Source of the DNA: Acidimicrobiia bacterium | GTDB taxonomy: Bacteria; Actinomycetota; Acidimicrobiia; Acidimicrobiales; Bin134 | Length of the DNA: 64,000 bases | Assembly: GCA_022822905.1 (NCBI GenBank) | Contig: JAJDYE010000041.1 | Location: forward strand, 174,219 to 238,218 | Direction: 5' to 3' | Shown here: piece by piece, positions 36,030-46,546 of the stretch | How the letters are laid out: every line of letters begins with the position of its first letter | How positions within the stretch are numbered: position 1 is the first letter of the stretch | Program-made: the position numbers and the translations under genes | Notes under the pieces: generated by a model | What the model was told of the DNA's origin: nothing | Seen by the model: the letters and a program-made list of their open reading frames with translations, nothing else | Databases searched by the model: none

Positions 36030-37589
36030 CTAGCCCGGACCCCGCAGGACGCGGGTCTTGCCGTACATGGAGCCGAACAGCAGCCGGCCGTCGTCGTCCA
36101 CGGTCACCCCCGCGCCGATGGTGTTGAACTTTGAGCCTCCCAGCACGTAGTGGAACCGGGACTCCCCGGTAGCCCAGTCGGCGGCCTCAATGGTCCACTT
36201 CTTATCGCGGACCCCGCACGTGTACACCAGGCCGCTCTCCTCAGCCACAAAGGGAACCGAGTTGGGCGAGGAGATGTCGAGGTTTACCCAGGCCTCCTTC
36301 AGCTCCCGGGCCACTGGATCCCACTCGTACTTGTGGAGGCCGTGGGGCTGGTACTCGGGTTTGTGGCCGAGCATGAAGCACAGCATCCGGGCGCCCTGTG
36401 CGGGGAAGCCTTCGGGGATGGAGGCCGGCTCGTTGTTCACCGTCATGGCGCCGTATCCCGCCACGGTGATGGACTGCTCGGTCTTGATCTCGGCCAGGTC
36501 GGGATTGCCCATGTTGGCCGGCCCGATTCCGGCGATTCGCCGGTCGGGCGCGTTGGGCAGCTGCTCCCAGTCGTCGGGGATCTCGTCTCGCCACAACAGG
36601 GTGATGTTGACCACTTCGTCGCCGTCGCCGATAACCACGAACTTGTCCTCGTCGGGGCCGAATCCCATCAGCGAGGGCGTGGTGCCCGAGCCGTAGCCGC
36701 CGCCGTTGCGATAGGGCACCGTCCAGCAGCCGTGGGCGGGATCGTCGGTGAGCTCATCACCGGTCCAGCGCAGCTTGTGGTGATGGCTATTGGATGACAC
36801 GTAGATCCCGTTGTCGGAGTCGATGCAGATGCTGGTGCGCATCCAGCCGTATCCCGTATGGCCCTTCTCTGCCGCCTGCCGAGCACAGTACTCGGCGGCT
36901 ACCTCGGCCCCTCCGGCGACCTGGAGCGCGTGGTAGGCGCTGAAGTCGCGCTCAAGCACGACGACCCATCCATGGTCGGTAGACATCACCAGCTTGCCGT
37001 CGAAGGTCATGTTCATCCCCACGAAGAAGCCCTCGATGTGGTCGGGCTTGTTCCACCGGTTCCGCTCCACAATGGGCGACGCCGGGTCAGACGGATCGGT
37101 CTCCACATAGGCCACCGCGTGGTCCTTGCGGCCCAGGAACAGGGTGTGGTCGCGGTCCAGCAGCGCATAGACCCCGTCGATTCCGGTCATGAACTTCATC
37201 GACATCTCGATGGCGTGTTCGACGGCTTCCCAGCCGTCCTTCTCGTCAAAGCCCCGGAGATATTCCTCCAGCTCGACTACGGGTGTGCGCCCCTCCCCGC
37301 CGACGATTTCATGGTCGGCCAGCAACTCAAGGGTCTCGTAGTCGAGCTTGGCGATGTTCTGCCGGCCGTTGCTCCACACCACCCGGCGGCCGTCGGGGTA
37401 GGGCCCCGACGTCAGGTGGCCGAAGTGGCCCGGGCCGAGCCACGCGTATTGCAGATCGACCGCCTCGTCGAGCACTTCGGTGGGGCCTTCGGGCCCCCGC
37501 CAGGGAACGTTGTCCTGCTGGTCGCACCGTCCGTGGGCGATGCCATAAGAAGATGCGGCGAGAAACGGGTTGTCCGGAGCGCGGTTCAT
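36030..37589 (-). CDS. hypothetical protein (possible beta-propeller-like)
   Basis: 519-aa ORF with repeated YVETD/MSTDHGWVVV/IYVSSNSHHHKL blade-like strands; no family recognised. Confidence 0.55.
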   Translation of the reverse strand: MNRAPDNPFLAASSYGIAHGRCDQQDNVPWRGPEGPTEVLDEAVDLQYAWLGPGHFGHLTSGPYPDGRRVVWSNGRQNIAKLDYETLELLADHEIVGGEGRTPVVELEEYLRGFDEKDGWEAVEHAIEMSMKFMTGIDGVYALLDRDHTLFLGRKDHAVAYVETDPSDPASPIVERNRWNKPDHIEGFFVGMNMTFDGKLVMSTDHGWVVVLERDFSAYHALQVAGGAEVAAEYCARQAAEKGHTGYGWMRTSICIDSDNGIYVSSNSHHHKLRWTGDELTDDPAHGCWTVPYRNGGGYGSGTTPSLMGFGPDEDKFVVIGDGDEVVNITLLWRDEIPDDWEQLPNAPDRRIAGIGPANMGNPDLAEIKTEQSITVAGYGAMTVNNEPASIPEGFPAQGARMLCFMLGHKPEYQPHGLHKYEWDPVARELKEAWVNLDISSPNSVPFVAEESGLVYTCGVRDKKWTIEAADWATGESRFHYVLGGSKFNTIGAGVTVDDDGRLLFGSMYGKTRVLRGPG

Positions 37590-37681
37590 ATCCTTACATC
37601 ATTGCGCTGCGTCCAGCCCGCCATCCCACCGGAGCCGATCTTTGGTTACGATGCGGGATAGCCAACTGGAGGTGTAGTCAC

Positions 37682-37918
37682 GTGGGTGTCAGCTCATATG
37701 TTTTGATCCAAACCGAAATGGACAAGGCCCGTCAGGTGGCCGAGGCCATCCGCGAGATCGATGGCGTGGTGATCTCTGAGATCATGACCGGCCCCTACGA
37801 CGTGATCGCCAAGGCCGAGGCTGAGTCCATGGACCAGTTGGGCCGCCTGGTGGTGAGCCAGATCCAGATGGTGGACGGCATCACCAGAACCCTCACCTGC
37901 CCCGTAGTAAACCTCTGA
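37682..37918 (+). CDS. stand-alone Lrp/AsnC ligand-binding (RAM) domain protein
   Basis: GVSSYVLIQTEMDKARQVAEAIREIDGVVISEIMTGPYDVIAKAEAESMDQLGRLVVSQIQMVDGITRTLTCPVV. Confidence 0.8.
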   Translation: MGVSSYVLIQTEMDKARQVAEAIREIDGVVISEIMTGPYDVIAKAEAESMDQLGRLVVSQIQMVDGITRTLTCPVVNL

Positions 37919-38064
37919 CCTCCCCTTGGGAGAGTTCAGCCTGAACAGGCTGCCAATCTCGCCGGCGGCCTGGCCCCCCTGCCGGGCACAATCTAAAGAT
38001 GCATGGGAACGCCCACACTCCGCAATAGGCTATAGCGCGTCAAGGTGCATTTCTGGAGGTCCAG

Positions 38065-40806
38065 ATGAGCAACTCATGGGATTGGCCCGGCTCTCGTTGG
38101 TGGCGCGTCGACCTCCACGCCCATTCCCCAGCCTCCTACGACTTCGGGACCAAGGCAGACCGCGACAACCCAGACTGGACAGCTTGGATTGACGCAGTAC
38201 GTGACGCCGGAATCCATGCTGTCGCAATTACTGACCACAACACCGCCACGGGAATACAACATCTTCAGACTGCCGCTTCCCAGCTTCCCCATGCTCCAGT
38301 CCTCTTCCCTGCCGTAGAAGCCACCGTCAGCGACGGCGTCCACCTACTGCTTCTCATGGACCCTGCGCACACTCAACAACACATTGAAGCCGTCTTGTCG
38401 CAATTGAACATCTCTGTCGATGAGCAAGGAACAACTGAAGGCCAGTCCACCCTAAGTGTCCAGGACGTCTTCGAAGCTGTGGGAAGAGATGTGCTAATCG
38501 TCGGTGCTCATGTGAACGACAAAAAGGGAATACTGACGCAATACAAAGGCCTGCCCCTGCAAAGGATTCTAAACGACCAACATCTCCATGCCGTAGAGGT
38601 GGTTCCAACCCCCAATGCTGAGATAGACCTTTCAACAGCCGAACAACAACTTACTGGACGTCGTACTGGACTTCGACGAGTACCAAGAATATGGGCATCC
38701 GATGGTCATTCTTCCAATGACCTTGGATGCCGATTTACTTGGGTAAAGATGACCACACCATGCTACGAGGGTCTCCGCCTAGCACTCCTTGATGGTGACG
38801 ATTCGCTGCAGCCTTCCGAAGAATCGAATCAGGACAATCCAAACAACAACCACGCTACCTTAGCTATCGAGAGCATAAGCATTGCGGACGCAAAATATAT
38901 CGGGAGAAAAGAACCTGTCATTGTAAACTTCAATCCTTGGCTCAATACAATCATCGGGGGTCGAGGAACCGGGAAATCCACGATAGTCGACTTCTGCCGA
39001 AAGACATTCCGACGAGACTTTGAATTGGATCGAAGCAGCACTGGCGACGAAGGGTCTCTCAGGAGTGTCTTTGACCGTAGAATGAGCGACTCCTCTCAAC
39101 AAGGCGACGGATTAGCTACAGGAAAAACCATTGTCGAAGCAATTTATCGGAAGAACGGGGAGCGTTTTATCGTCTCTTGGAGTATTGATGGTAGTGCACA
39201 AGCTATCTCCCGTATCGATGGTGAAAATAAAGTTCCAGAAGATGGCAACATAAGTGAACTCTTTCCTGTAAGAATTTATAGTCAAAAGCAACTTTTTGCC
39301 CTCGCACAACATCCTAATGCCCTTTTGACAGTCATCGACCAAAGTAATCGTGTCAATGAAGCAGAAATACAGCGTACTGCCAAACAACATCTTGAACAAT
39401 ATTTGTCTCTGCGCGCGCAAGCGCGGGCAGCTCGCTCTTCTTCCGAAGACTTGCCAGATAGGCAAGCCGCGCTTCGCGACGTCGAGCGGAAATTGAATAT
39501 TCTTCAGGATGGAGAAAATGCAATCACTCTGAGCGAATACCGACTTCGGCGCCAACAAGATGATACCTGGCAAGTAATTCTAAACACTGCTATCAGCAAG
39601 ATTGATACAATTGAGCTGTCTACACGTGACCTCACCGTTGCGGATCTTGAAATAATTTCTAATGATAAACCTGACGAAGCATCAGAAAGTCTCACCAACA
39701 CACATGCTAATGTTAAGAAAGTGGTAGACGAACTGAAGCAAGAGATATTGAACCTTATAGCTGAAGCAAAACTCGAGATTGATGAGATCCAATCAAGCCC
39801 AGATGCCAGCGTGTGGAACGCCGCAAAAGCCGACAGTGATGCAAAATTTGAGGCTCTATCAGCCACACTTGCAAAAGAAGGGGTTGCCAGCATTGACGAA
39901 TACGATAGTCTTTTGCACCAAGCTGCCTCTCTCAAACAGGAAATCTCACGAATTGAAGGCGAGACTCGCCGATCAGAAGAACTAGACATCGAGGCTCAAA
40001 TCGTTCTGTCCAAGCATCGCGAACTACGCGAGGAACTAAGCACCAGACGACTGCAGTTCATTGCTACCGAAACAAGTGGAGAAATAATTCGTGTAACGAT
40101 AACACCCAATGGGAGTTGTGCTGCTCTCCGAACTGCACTTGCGACAGCATTTGGATTTGATAGTTTCGAGAGCGACCGCGAAACATTATTCGAAAGAATA
40201 AGCCCTTCTTCTGACCAGGAATGGGACTGGCAGAGGCTGGACTCCGTCCTTTCAGATTTGATGGCAATTCGTTCTGGTAAAGAACCTGCATGGACCCTCA
40301 AAGATCGTCGGTTCTTGAACGCCGTCAAGAAAGCAACTCCAGAAGCAATTGATCGTTTGGCACTTTACCTCCCCCAAGACACGGTTACGGTAGAATACCA
40401 GGATCAGAACAGTAAGAAGTGGAAGGACTTATCTCAAGGATCTCCAGGCCAGCAAACAGCTGCATTACTGGCATTCGTTCTTGGGTATGGCTCTGAACCC
40501 ATCATTTTGGACCAGCCAGAAGATGATCTAGACAATACCCTCATTTATGAACTTCTGGTCAGCCGTTTGCGTGAAGCCAAGTTTGACCGGCAGGTCATTG
40601 TCATTACTCACAACCCGAATATCGTAGTACATGGTGATGCCGAATTGCTGATTTCCCTTGCAAGTGTCAGCGGTCGAACAAAAATCACTCGTCAAGGAGG
40701 ACTGCAGGAAGAGGATGTTCGGGAAGAGATCTGCCGTGTGATGGAAGGCGGCCGCGAAGCATTTGAACGCCGTTATCAACGTATTATGACTTCGGCAGGT
40801 GTGTAA
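38065..40806 (+). CDS. PHP-domain + SMC/ABC-type ATPase (TrlF-like architecture)
   Basis: PHP RVDLHAHSPASYD; Walker A IIGGRGTGKSTIVDF; coiled coil; signature LSQGSPGQQTAALLAFVL; Walker B PIILDQPEDDLDN; VIVITHNPNIV. Confidence 0.88.
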   Translation: MSNSWDWPGSRWWRVDLHAHSPASYDFGTKADRDNPDWTAWIDAVRDAGIHAVAITDHNTATGIQHLQTAASQLPHAPVLFPAVEATVSDGVHLLLLMDPAHTQQHIEAVLSQLNISVDEQGTTEGQSTLSVQDVFEAVGRDVLIVGAHVNDKKGILTQYKGLPLQRILNDQHLHAVEVVPTPNAEIDLSTAEQQLTGRRTGLRRVPRIWASDGHSSNDLGCRFTWVKMTTPCYEGLRLALLDGDDSLQPSEESNQDNPNNNHATLAIESISIADAKYIGRKEPVIVNFNPWLNTIIGGRGTGKSTIVDFCRKTFRRDFELDRSSTGDEGSLRSVFDRRMSDSSQQGDGLATGKTIVEAIYRKNGERFIVSWSIDGSAQAISRIDGENKVPEDGNISELFPVRIYSQKQLFALAQHPNALLTVIDQSNRVNEAEIQRTAKQHLEQYLSLRAQARAARSSSEDLPDRQAALRDVERKLNILQDGENAITLSEYRLRRQQDDTWQVILNTAISKIDTIELSTRDLTVADLEIISNDKPDEASESLTNTHANVKKVVDELKQEILNLIAEAKLEIDEIQSSPDASVWNAAKADSDAKFEALSATLAKEGVASIDEYDSLLHQAASLKQEISRIEGETRRSEELDIEAQIVLSKHRELREELSTRRLQFIATETSGEIIRVTITPNGSCAALRTALATAFGFDSFESDRETLFERISPSSDQEWDWQRLDSVLSDLMAIRSGKEPAWTLKDRRFLNAVKKATPEAIDRLALYLPQDTVTVEYQDQNSKKWKDLSQGSPGQQTAALLAFVLGYGSEPIILDQPEDDLDNTLIYELLVSRLREAKFDRQVIVITHNPNIVVHGDAELLISLASVSGRTKITRQGGLQEEDVREEICRVMEGGREAFERRYQRIMTSAGV

Positions 40807-40808
40807 CC

Positions 40809-42035
40809 GTGGTAAGCGCTAATGAGTTGTACAGACGTATCTTGCTTGGAGAAGATTCGACGCTGGAACTCAAGAGAGTGCTTTTCTCAGGAAATAAGGT
40901 GACGGACCCAAGCCGGAAATCCTTTTCTGACGAACTCGCTGGAATGGCCAATAGCGTCGGTGGCACTATTTTGCTAGGCGTCGACGACAAGACCCGTGAC
41001 ATTATTGGAATTCCAGTGGATCGATTAGATTTGGTAGAGACATGGATTCGGGAAATCTGTAACGATTCGATCAAACCCCCCTTGGATGTGACTATAAGAA
41101 AGATCGAATTGCCGTTGAGTTCAGATAGGAGCTCCCCTATCATTCGGATAGATGTGCCCCGTAGTCTGTTTGTACACATGAGTTCCGGTGGCTACTTCAC
41201 AAGGATTGGAAGTTCGAAACGCGAGATGGCGCCTGAGATTCTTTCCCGTCTATTCCAAGAGCGGAGCCAAAGCAGAGTCATCCGATTCGATGAGTCGATA
41301 GTCCCTACCTCTTCTCAGGATGACTTGGATGGACCCTTGACTACCCGATTCGTCCGCGGAGGAGACTCCGACGACGACAGCGTGCTACGAAAGCTTCGGA
41401 TTGTTGCAGATGATGACGAGGGGATTGCGCGTCTTACGGTTGCAGGCGTGCTGCTGTGCGTCACCGAACCAATCCAGTGGATGCCCCATGCGTATATTCA
41501 AGCTATCAGCTACACCGGTGAACGCTCCGATGTGAACTATCAAAATGACGCTCGAGACTTTACTGGACCTCTTGACTCTCAAGTCATGGAAGCTCTCGGC
41601 TTTGTGCGCAGAAATATGTTTGTCGAGGCAGACAAGCAGATAGCTCGGGTCACCCGTCCTCAATTCAGTGAACGAGCCGTGTTCGAGGCGTTGGTCAATG
41701 CGGTCGCCCACCGCGACTATTCGATGGCAGGTGCCCGAATTCGCCTCCACATGTTCCGTAACCGACTAGAGCTCTATGTTCCTGGCCCACTAGTCAACAC
41801 GCTGACACCCGATAGTCTGCACCTAAGGCAGTACAGCAGGAACGAGCTCGTAGTCTCCTTACTCTCTCGATGCCCGGTGGACCCATCTGGCCTGCTGGAA
41901 CGTTCTCACATGATGGAGAAGCGAGGAGACGGTGTCCCAATTATTCTGGAAGAAAGCATCCAATTGTCCGGTCAAACCCCGGAGTACACGTTGATCGATG
42001 ACAGTGAACTCCGGCTAGTGATCTGGTCTAGCTAG
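40809..42035 (+). CDS. AlbA_2 (Schlafen-type) / ATP-binding HTH-like regulator
   Basis: LLGEDSTLELKRVLF...FSDELAGMANSVGGTILLGVDDKTRDIIGI; VFEALVNAVAHRDYSMAGARIRLHMFRNRLELYVPG. Confidence 0.85.
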   Translation: MVSANELYRRILLGEDSTLELKRVLFSGNKVTDPSRKSFSDELAGMANSVGGTILLGVDDKTRDIIGIPVDRLDLVETWIREICNDSIKPPLDVTIRKIELPLSSDRSSPIIRIDVPRSLFVHMSSGGYFTRIGSSKREMAPEILSRLFQERSQSRVIRFDESIVPTSSQDDLDGPLTTRFVRGGDSDDDSVLRKLRIVADDDEGIARLTVAGVLLCVTEPIQWMPHAYIQAISYTGERSDVNYQNDARDFTGPLDSQVMEALGFVRRNMFVEADKQIARVTRPQFSERAVFEALVNAVAHRDYSMAGARIRLHMFRNRLELYVPGPLVNTLTPDSLHLRQYSRNELVVSLLSRCPVDPSGLLERSHMMEKRGDGVPIILEESIQLSGQTPEYTLIDDSELRLVIWSS

Positions 42036-42273
42036 CGACCACTCTCCCATGGAGTTGGATTGCTTATGGCGTGGAAATGTTTGACCGCCCAACCCAACGT
42101 TGCTCTCATTTCATTCAAGACTTGCCCATCTGCATACTATTGACTCACAACTCACGCTTGAACGACCCTTTAGGAAGCCAATCTACCGGTATCGCCGCAC
42201 CCAAATTCTTGAACATTCCAGGCCCAGAGCAGGTCAACCCATACACCCGCAAACCTTCGCCTAGAGTCGATTC

Positions 42274-45200
42274 ATGGGTTTAGAAGGCCATATCGATCTC
42301 AGCGAGCTAATCTCGCGGTTGGCAAACCGTTCCCGCCGTGGTCGCACAGAGGCAACGCTCCAGGCAGATATTCGTATGCTGCTCTTGGCTGCAAGGTTGA
42401 ACCTCACTGAGGACGACGTGCTGGATGTTGATTTGGAGGCGCCGCTCGCGGACCGGCGACGCATCGACATCGAGATGGGCCGCACTGTCATCGAAGTTAA
42501 GCGGAACCTGACTTCAAGAGGCTCGCTGGACGACGCGGCTGGCCAGCTTGCTGGATACGTGGAGATGCGAAGCCAGAGTCTCGCGCAGCAGTATGTGGGC
42601 ATCATCACTGATGGGTGTGACTGGCACCTGTTCCACCACACCGATAGTGGGTTAGTGGCTGTAGCGGAGCATCACGTGGATTCGGCAGCGCCCAACGTAG
42701 AAGCGCTGGTGACCTGGCTTTCTTCGGTGCTTACAACAGAAGAGTTAATTGAACCGACCAGACAAGCGATAGCAGATCGGATCGGGGCAGCCAGCCCCGG
42801 CCATGAACTTGAACGCGCAACGTTGCGCTCTCTTTACGATGCCCACCACAGCAACCCCGAGATCGCGATCAAGCGTGAGCTATGGGCGAAGCTACTAACC
42901 ACGGCGCTGGGAACCCAATTCAGTGCCGATGAGGAGGACTTGTTTATCGAGCACACCCTGCTGGTTGCCACTGCGGAGTGCGTCGCACATGCTGTCCTGG
43001 GCTATTCGATCTCCCAGCTTCCGTCGGCAACTCTGCTACGGGGCGAGCTTCTGTCCAACGAGTCTCAGATTCACGGGGTTGTCGAGCAGGATTTCTTCGA
43101 CTGGCCGCTGGACTGCGGAGACCCGGGACGGCGATGGGTCACCTCCCTCGCTCGCAGGCTTGAGCAGTTCGACTGGGGTACCGTCACCCACGATGTGATG
43201 AAGACCATCTACGAGTCCGTCATCACCGTCGAGACCCGAAGACGCCTAGGTGAGTACTACACGCCGGATTTCCTGGCAGAAGCCATCACTGAGGAGGCTG
43301 TGGCCGAACCCCTCATCGAAACGGTCATGGATCCAGCCTGCGGATCGGGCACGTTTCTGTTCCACGCTGTCCGGCGCTATCTGGAGGCGGCTGATCGGGC
43401 CGACATGTCTAACGGTGATGCTGTCGCCGGCGTCTCTTCGCACGTCTTTGGTGTGGATGTCCACCCCGTTGCTGTGACCCTGGCCCGTGTGACCTATCTG
43501 CTGGCAATCGGCACAGAACGATTGGCGGCACCGGACAGGCGGCCGCTGCGGATTCCGGTGTTCTTGGGCGACAGCATTCAGTGGGGCCAGCGCGGTGACA
43601 TCTTCGCGTCTGAAACGCTCAACGTCAGTACTGATGATGGAGCGGAGATGTTTGCCGACCAACTCCGATTCCCGCAGCGGCTACTAGACGACGCTGACAC
43701 CTTCGATGCTCTGGTGGCCGATATGGCCGAACTGGCCACAGACCGGGAGCGGGGCCAGGACGCGCCGTCGATTGCTGGGCTAGCAAGGCGCCACGGTCTT
43801 TCTGGAACTGACCTGGAGACCGTTGAGGCGACGTTCAAGACGATGTGCCGACTGCATGACGAGCACCGTGACCACATTTGGGGCTACTACGTGAGAAATC
43901 TGGCCCGACCCGCTTGGCTGGCCCGCAAGGAGAATCGGCGAACTGTTCTGGTTGGGAATCCTCCATGGCTCGCGTATCGGTACATGACAGATGCCATGAA
44001 GGCCGTATTCCAGCTGATGGCCAAAGAGCGCAAGCTTTGGGCTGGCGGAAACGTTGCTACTCACCAAGATCTTGCCGATCTGTTTGTTGCACGATCTGTG
44101 GAGCAGTACCTCGCACCTGGTGGCCGGTTCGCGTTTCTGATGCCCGCGGGCGTGTTGACCCGCGGACAGTCAGCAGGATTTCGATCTGGGGTGTTCCCGC
44201 TCAGCAGGGAAGGTCGCACCCTTGTAGAGTTCGACCCCGCCTGGGACATCTCGCCAATCAGCCACCGGTTCTTCCCCCGCACCGCTTGCGTGGCCTTCGG
44301 CAGGCGCTCAGACAGGCACGCCGCCCTTCCCGAAGAAGTGGAGCGGTGGTCGGGTAACCTTACAGACCCAGGCGCCCCGTGGGCCGAGGTGCAGAAAACC
44401 ATTGAGCGACAGAGAGCTAAACGGGTCAGCATCGAAAGTGACAACGAAATTGAATCGCCCTACAAGGAGCGCTTCGCTAATGGTGCCAACCTCACCCCGC
44501 GAATGTTGATCATGGTGGAATTTGATAAGGAGCCACCGCTCGGTGTCGGCGAGGGTCGAAGACCAGTGCGCTCTTCTAGGGGCATCTACGAGAATGACCC
44601 TTGGAAATCAATGGACGATCTAAAAGGGGTCATCGAATCACAATTTATCCACCAAGTGCTGCTCGGCGAATCGGTCATGCCCTTCTGGCAGCGTAGACCC
44701 CTCGAAGCAATCCTTCCGCTGCGTAGGGGCAAAATCATGCGGAATGAAGAAATCGATGACCATCAAGGACTGAAGCGCTGGTGGCAAGAGGCCCGGCCGT
44801 TGTGGGACCAGCACGGCAAAGGCGACCAGACTCTCGACGAGAACATCAACCACTATCGCAAGTTGACCTCCCAGTTCCCTCTCGCTCCAATCCGCGTGGT
44901 TTACGGTGCTTCTGGAATGCACGTAACAGCCTGCCGTGTGATGGACGAGCAGGCGATCGTGGAACATCAGCTCAACTGGGCTGCTGCACGAACAATCGAA
45001 GAGGCCCAATACCTTTGCGCTGTCCTCAACAGCGTGGCCGTAACGAAAGCCGTAGAACCTTTTATGACCTCAGGCAAGGGAGGCGGACGTCACATCAACT
45101 CCTATCTCTGGAGATTGCCCATACCGCTCTACAACACCGGAGACGAACTCCACAAAAGCCTCGCTCACCTTGGAGACCAAGCCGAGCAGTTCGTGGAAGG

Positions 45201-45339
45201 CCTGGAAATCAAGCCCTCGAAAGCCCACGGTACGATGCGGGCAAGAATTCGCAAACAACTGGCTGAGAATGAACTAGGCCAAGAAATCGAGAAGACAGTC
45301 GGGTTCCTGCTCCATCAAGCAGGAGCCCCGACCCTATAG
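42274..45339 (+). CDS. type IIG-like restriction enzyme / N6-adenine DNA methyltransferase
   Basis: N-terminal DRRRIDIEMGRTVIEVKRNL (nuclease-like), MTase motif I DPACGSGTFLFHAV, motif IV VGNPPWLAYRYM. Confidence 0.87.
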   Translation: MGLEGHIDLSELISRLANRSRRGRTEATLQADIRMLLLAARLNLTEDDVLDVDLEAPLADRRRIDIEMGRTVIEVKRNLTSRGSLDDAAGQLAGYVEMRSQSLAQQYVGIITDGCDWHLFHHTDSGLVAVAEHHVDSAAPNVEALVTWLSSVLTTEELIEPTRQAIADRIGAASPGHELERATLRSLYDAHHSNPEIAIKRELWAKLLTTALGTQFSADEEDLFIEHTLLVATAECVAHAVLGYSISQLPSATLLRGELLSNESQIHGVVEQDFFDWPLDCGDPGRRWVTSLARRLEQFDWGTVTHDVMKTIYESVITVETRRRLGEYYTPDFLAEAITEEAVAEPLIETVMDPACGSGTFLFHAVRRYLEAADRADMSNGDAVAGVSSHVFGVDVHPVAVTLARVTYLLAIGTERLAAPDRRPLRIPVFLGDSIQWGQRGDIFASETLNVSTDDGAEMFADQLRFPQRLLDDADTFDALVADMAELATDRERGQDAPSIAGLARRHGLSGTDLETVEATFKTMCRLHDEHRDHIWGYYVRNLARPAWLARKENRRTVLVGNPPWLAYRYMTDAMKAVFQLMAKERKLWAGGNVATHQDLADLFVARSVEQYLAPGGRFAFLMPAGVLTRGQSAGFRSGVFPLSREGRTLVEFDPAWDISPISHRFFPRTACVAFGRRSDRHAALPEEVERWSGNLTDPGAPWAEVQKTIERQRAKRVSIESDNEIESPYKERFANGANLTPRMLIMVEFDKEPPLGVGEGRRPVRSSRGIYENDPWKSMDDLKGVIESQFIHQVLLGESVMPFWQRRPLEAILPLRRGKIMRNEEIDDHQGLKRWWQEARPLWDQHGKGDQTLDENINHYRKLTSQFPLAPIRVVYGASGMHVTACRVMDEQAIVEHQLNWAAARTIEEAQYLCAVLNSVAVTKAVEPFMTSGKGGGRHINSYLWRLPIPLYNTGDELHKSLAHLGDQAEQFVEGLEIKPSKAHGTMRARIRKQLAENELGQEIEKTVGFLLHQAGAPTL

Positions 45340-45534
45340 CCCCACAGTTTCGCATACGATGAAGCTGGCCCCTCATGACTAACCCCTGTGGGCAGTAAAG
45401 CTAGATGCGGTAGTTCACAACCATTACCTTGGCATCAGGGCCTCACCCCGTAGTGAGACTGGCCGACGAGCTATCAGCCTCTATGGGCACTACAGCTAAT
45501 GCCGCTCGCCCCATGAGCCAAGAGAGAGAGTCGA

Positions 45535-46446
45535 TTGCACTTGAGAACCAGAATCAAGAAGCTGAGCATCGTTTTGGTGTCACTGGGGGCAGTCTCGTGG
45601 CTGTCAGCTTCGTTTAGGTCGCCTTCTGTCCAAGCTGCCGATATCGCCGGGGGCATTTCAGCTTCCATTGCGATAGTGATTGGACTCGTTGTTCTGTATC
45701 CCAGGCTGAACTACCTTCTCCTCCCCAGGCGAATCCGAAAAACTCACCTCGCCCACATCAAGCAGGTCATGCTGATGGCCAGTAGCGCCTCTCTCGTTTA
45801 TTCCGGAAGCACTGGTCGCGCTGGAGCCCGAACCGAAGCGCTGGCAACCATCTACATTGCGACCTCGGCCCTTCCCCATTTCCCACCGAGCCCCCTCGAC
45901 GACCTCTTTGACGTTCCTGACGCGTTCAGGGCGGACCTCGCCCGCAGCAAGGAAGCGGCTGAACAGGCGATCAATTCCGGCGGGCTAGAGGATGCTCGCT
46001 TCGCCTATCAGTCAAACCTGCTCCTAGCCTTCGGGAAATTCGCTTCAGCAGCGGGGTACGAGCTTGGCGGACACGGTTATGTCACTGACCATTGGGAACA
46101 GAACCTCTTCGAGTGGATCGAGTGCGCCAGAAAACAAAGCGACGCGCTCCGCAAACCACTGGGTCCACCTGCTCCGGACACACAACTCTTGAACCTTCTG
46201 GATCGCCTCAATTCCGTTGATGTTGGGGACTATCTGACTAAGCCACTCACCAAGGGAAAGATGGTCAGAATCAGGAATGATGACGGGAGTTGGTCAGGCA
46301 CCTTGAAGCTAACTGCAGACCCCAAGAGAGTTGACGAATTTGAGGCGATCCTCCCTAGCTGGGAGCTGAGTGTCATTGACAGGAATGATACCGAAGAGAC
46401 CTACGTCCTCGACCGGAGAAGCTTCGAGCCTGCTCCCCTAGGGTAG
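45535..46446 (+). CDS. hypothetical membrane protein (two predicted N-terminal TM helices, soluble C-terminus)
   Basis: LSIVLVSLGAVSWLSA... and IAGGISASIAIVIGLVVLYPRL; TTG start; last gene of the AT-richer cassette. Confidence 0.6.
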   Translation: MHLRTRIKKLSIVLVSLGAVSWLSASFRSPSVQAADIAGGISASIAIVIGLVVLYPRLNYLLLPRRIRKTHLAHIKQVMLMASSASLVYSGSTGRAGARTEALATIYIATSALPHFPPSPLDDLFDVPDAFRADLARSKEAAEQAINSGGLEDARFAYQSNLLLAFGKFASAAGYELGGHGYVTDHWEQNLFEWIECARKQSDALRKPLGPPAPDTQLLNLLDRLNSVDVGDYLTKPLTKGKMVRIRNDDGSWSGTLKLTADPKRVDEFEAILPSWELSVIDRNDTEETYVLDRRSFEPAPLG

Positions 46447-46546
46447 CGCCAACTTGAATATGAGAACTCACCTTAGGTCGATTGACCCAAAAGTAAGTCC
46501 AAGCGTTTTCGTAATCGAGGATCCGTCTCCCTACCGTCAACACGCT

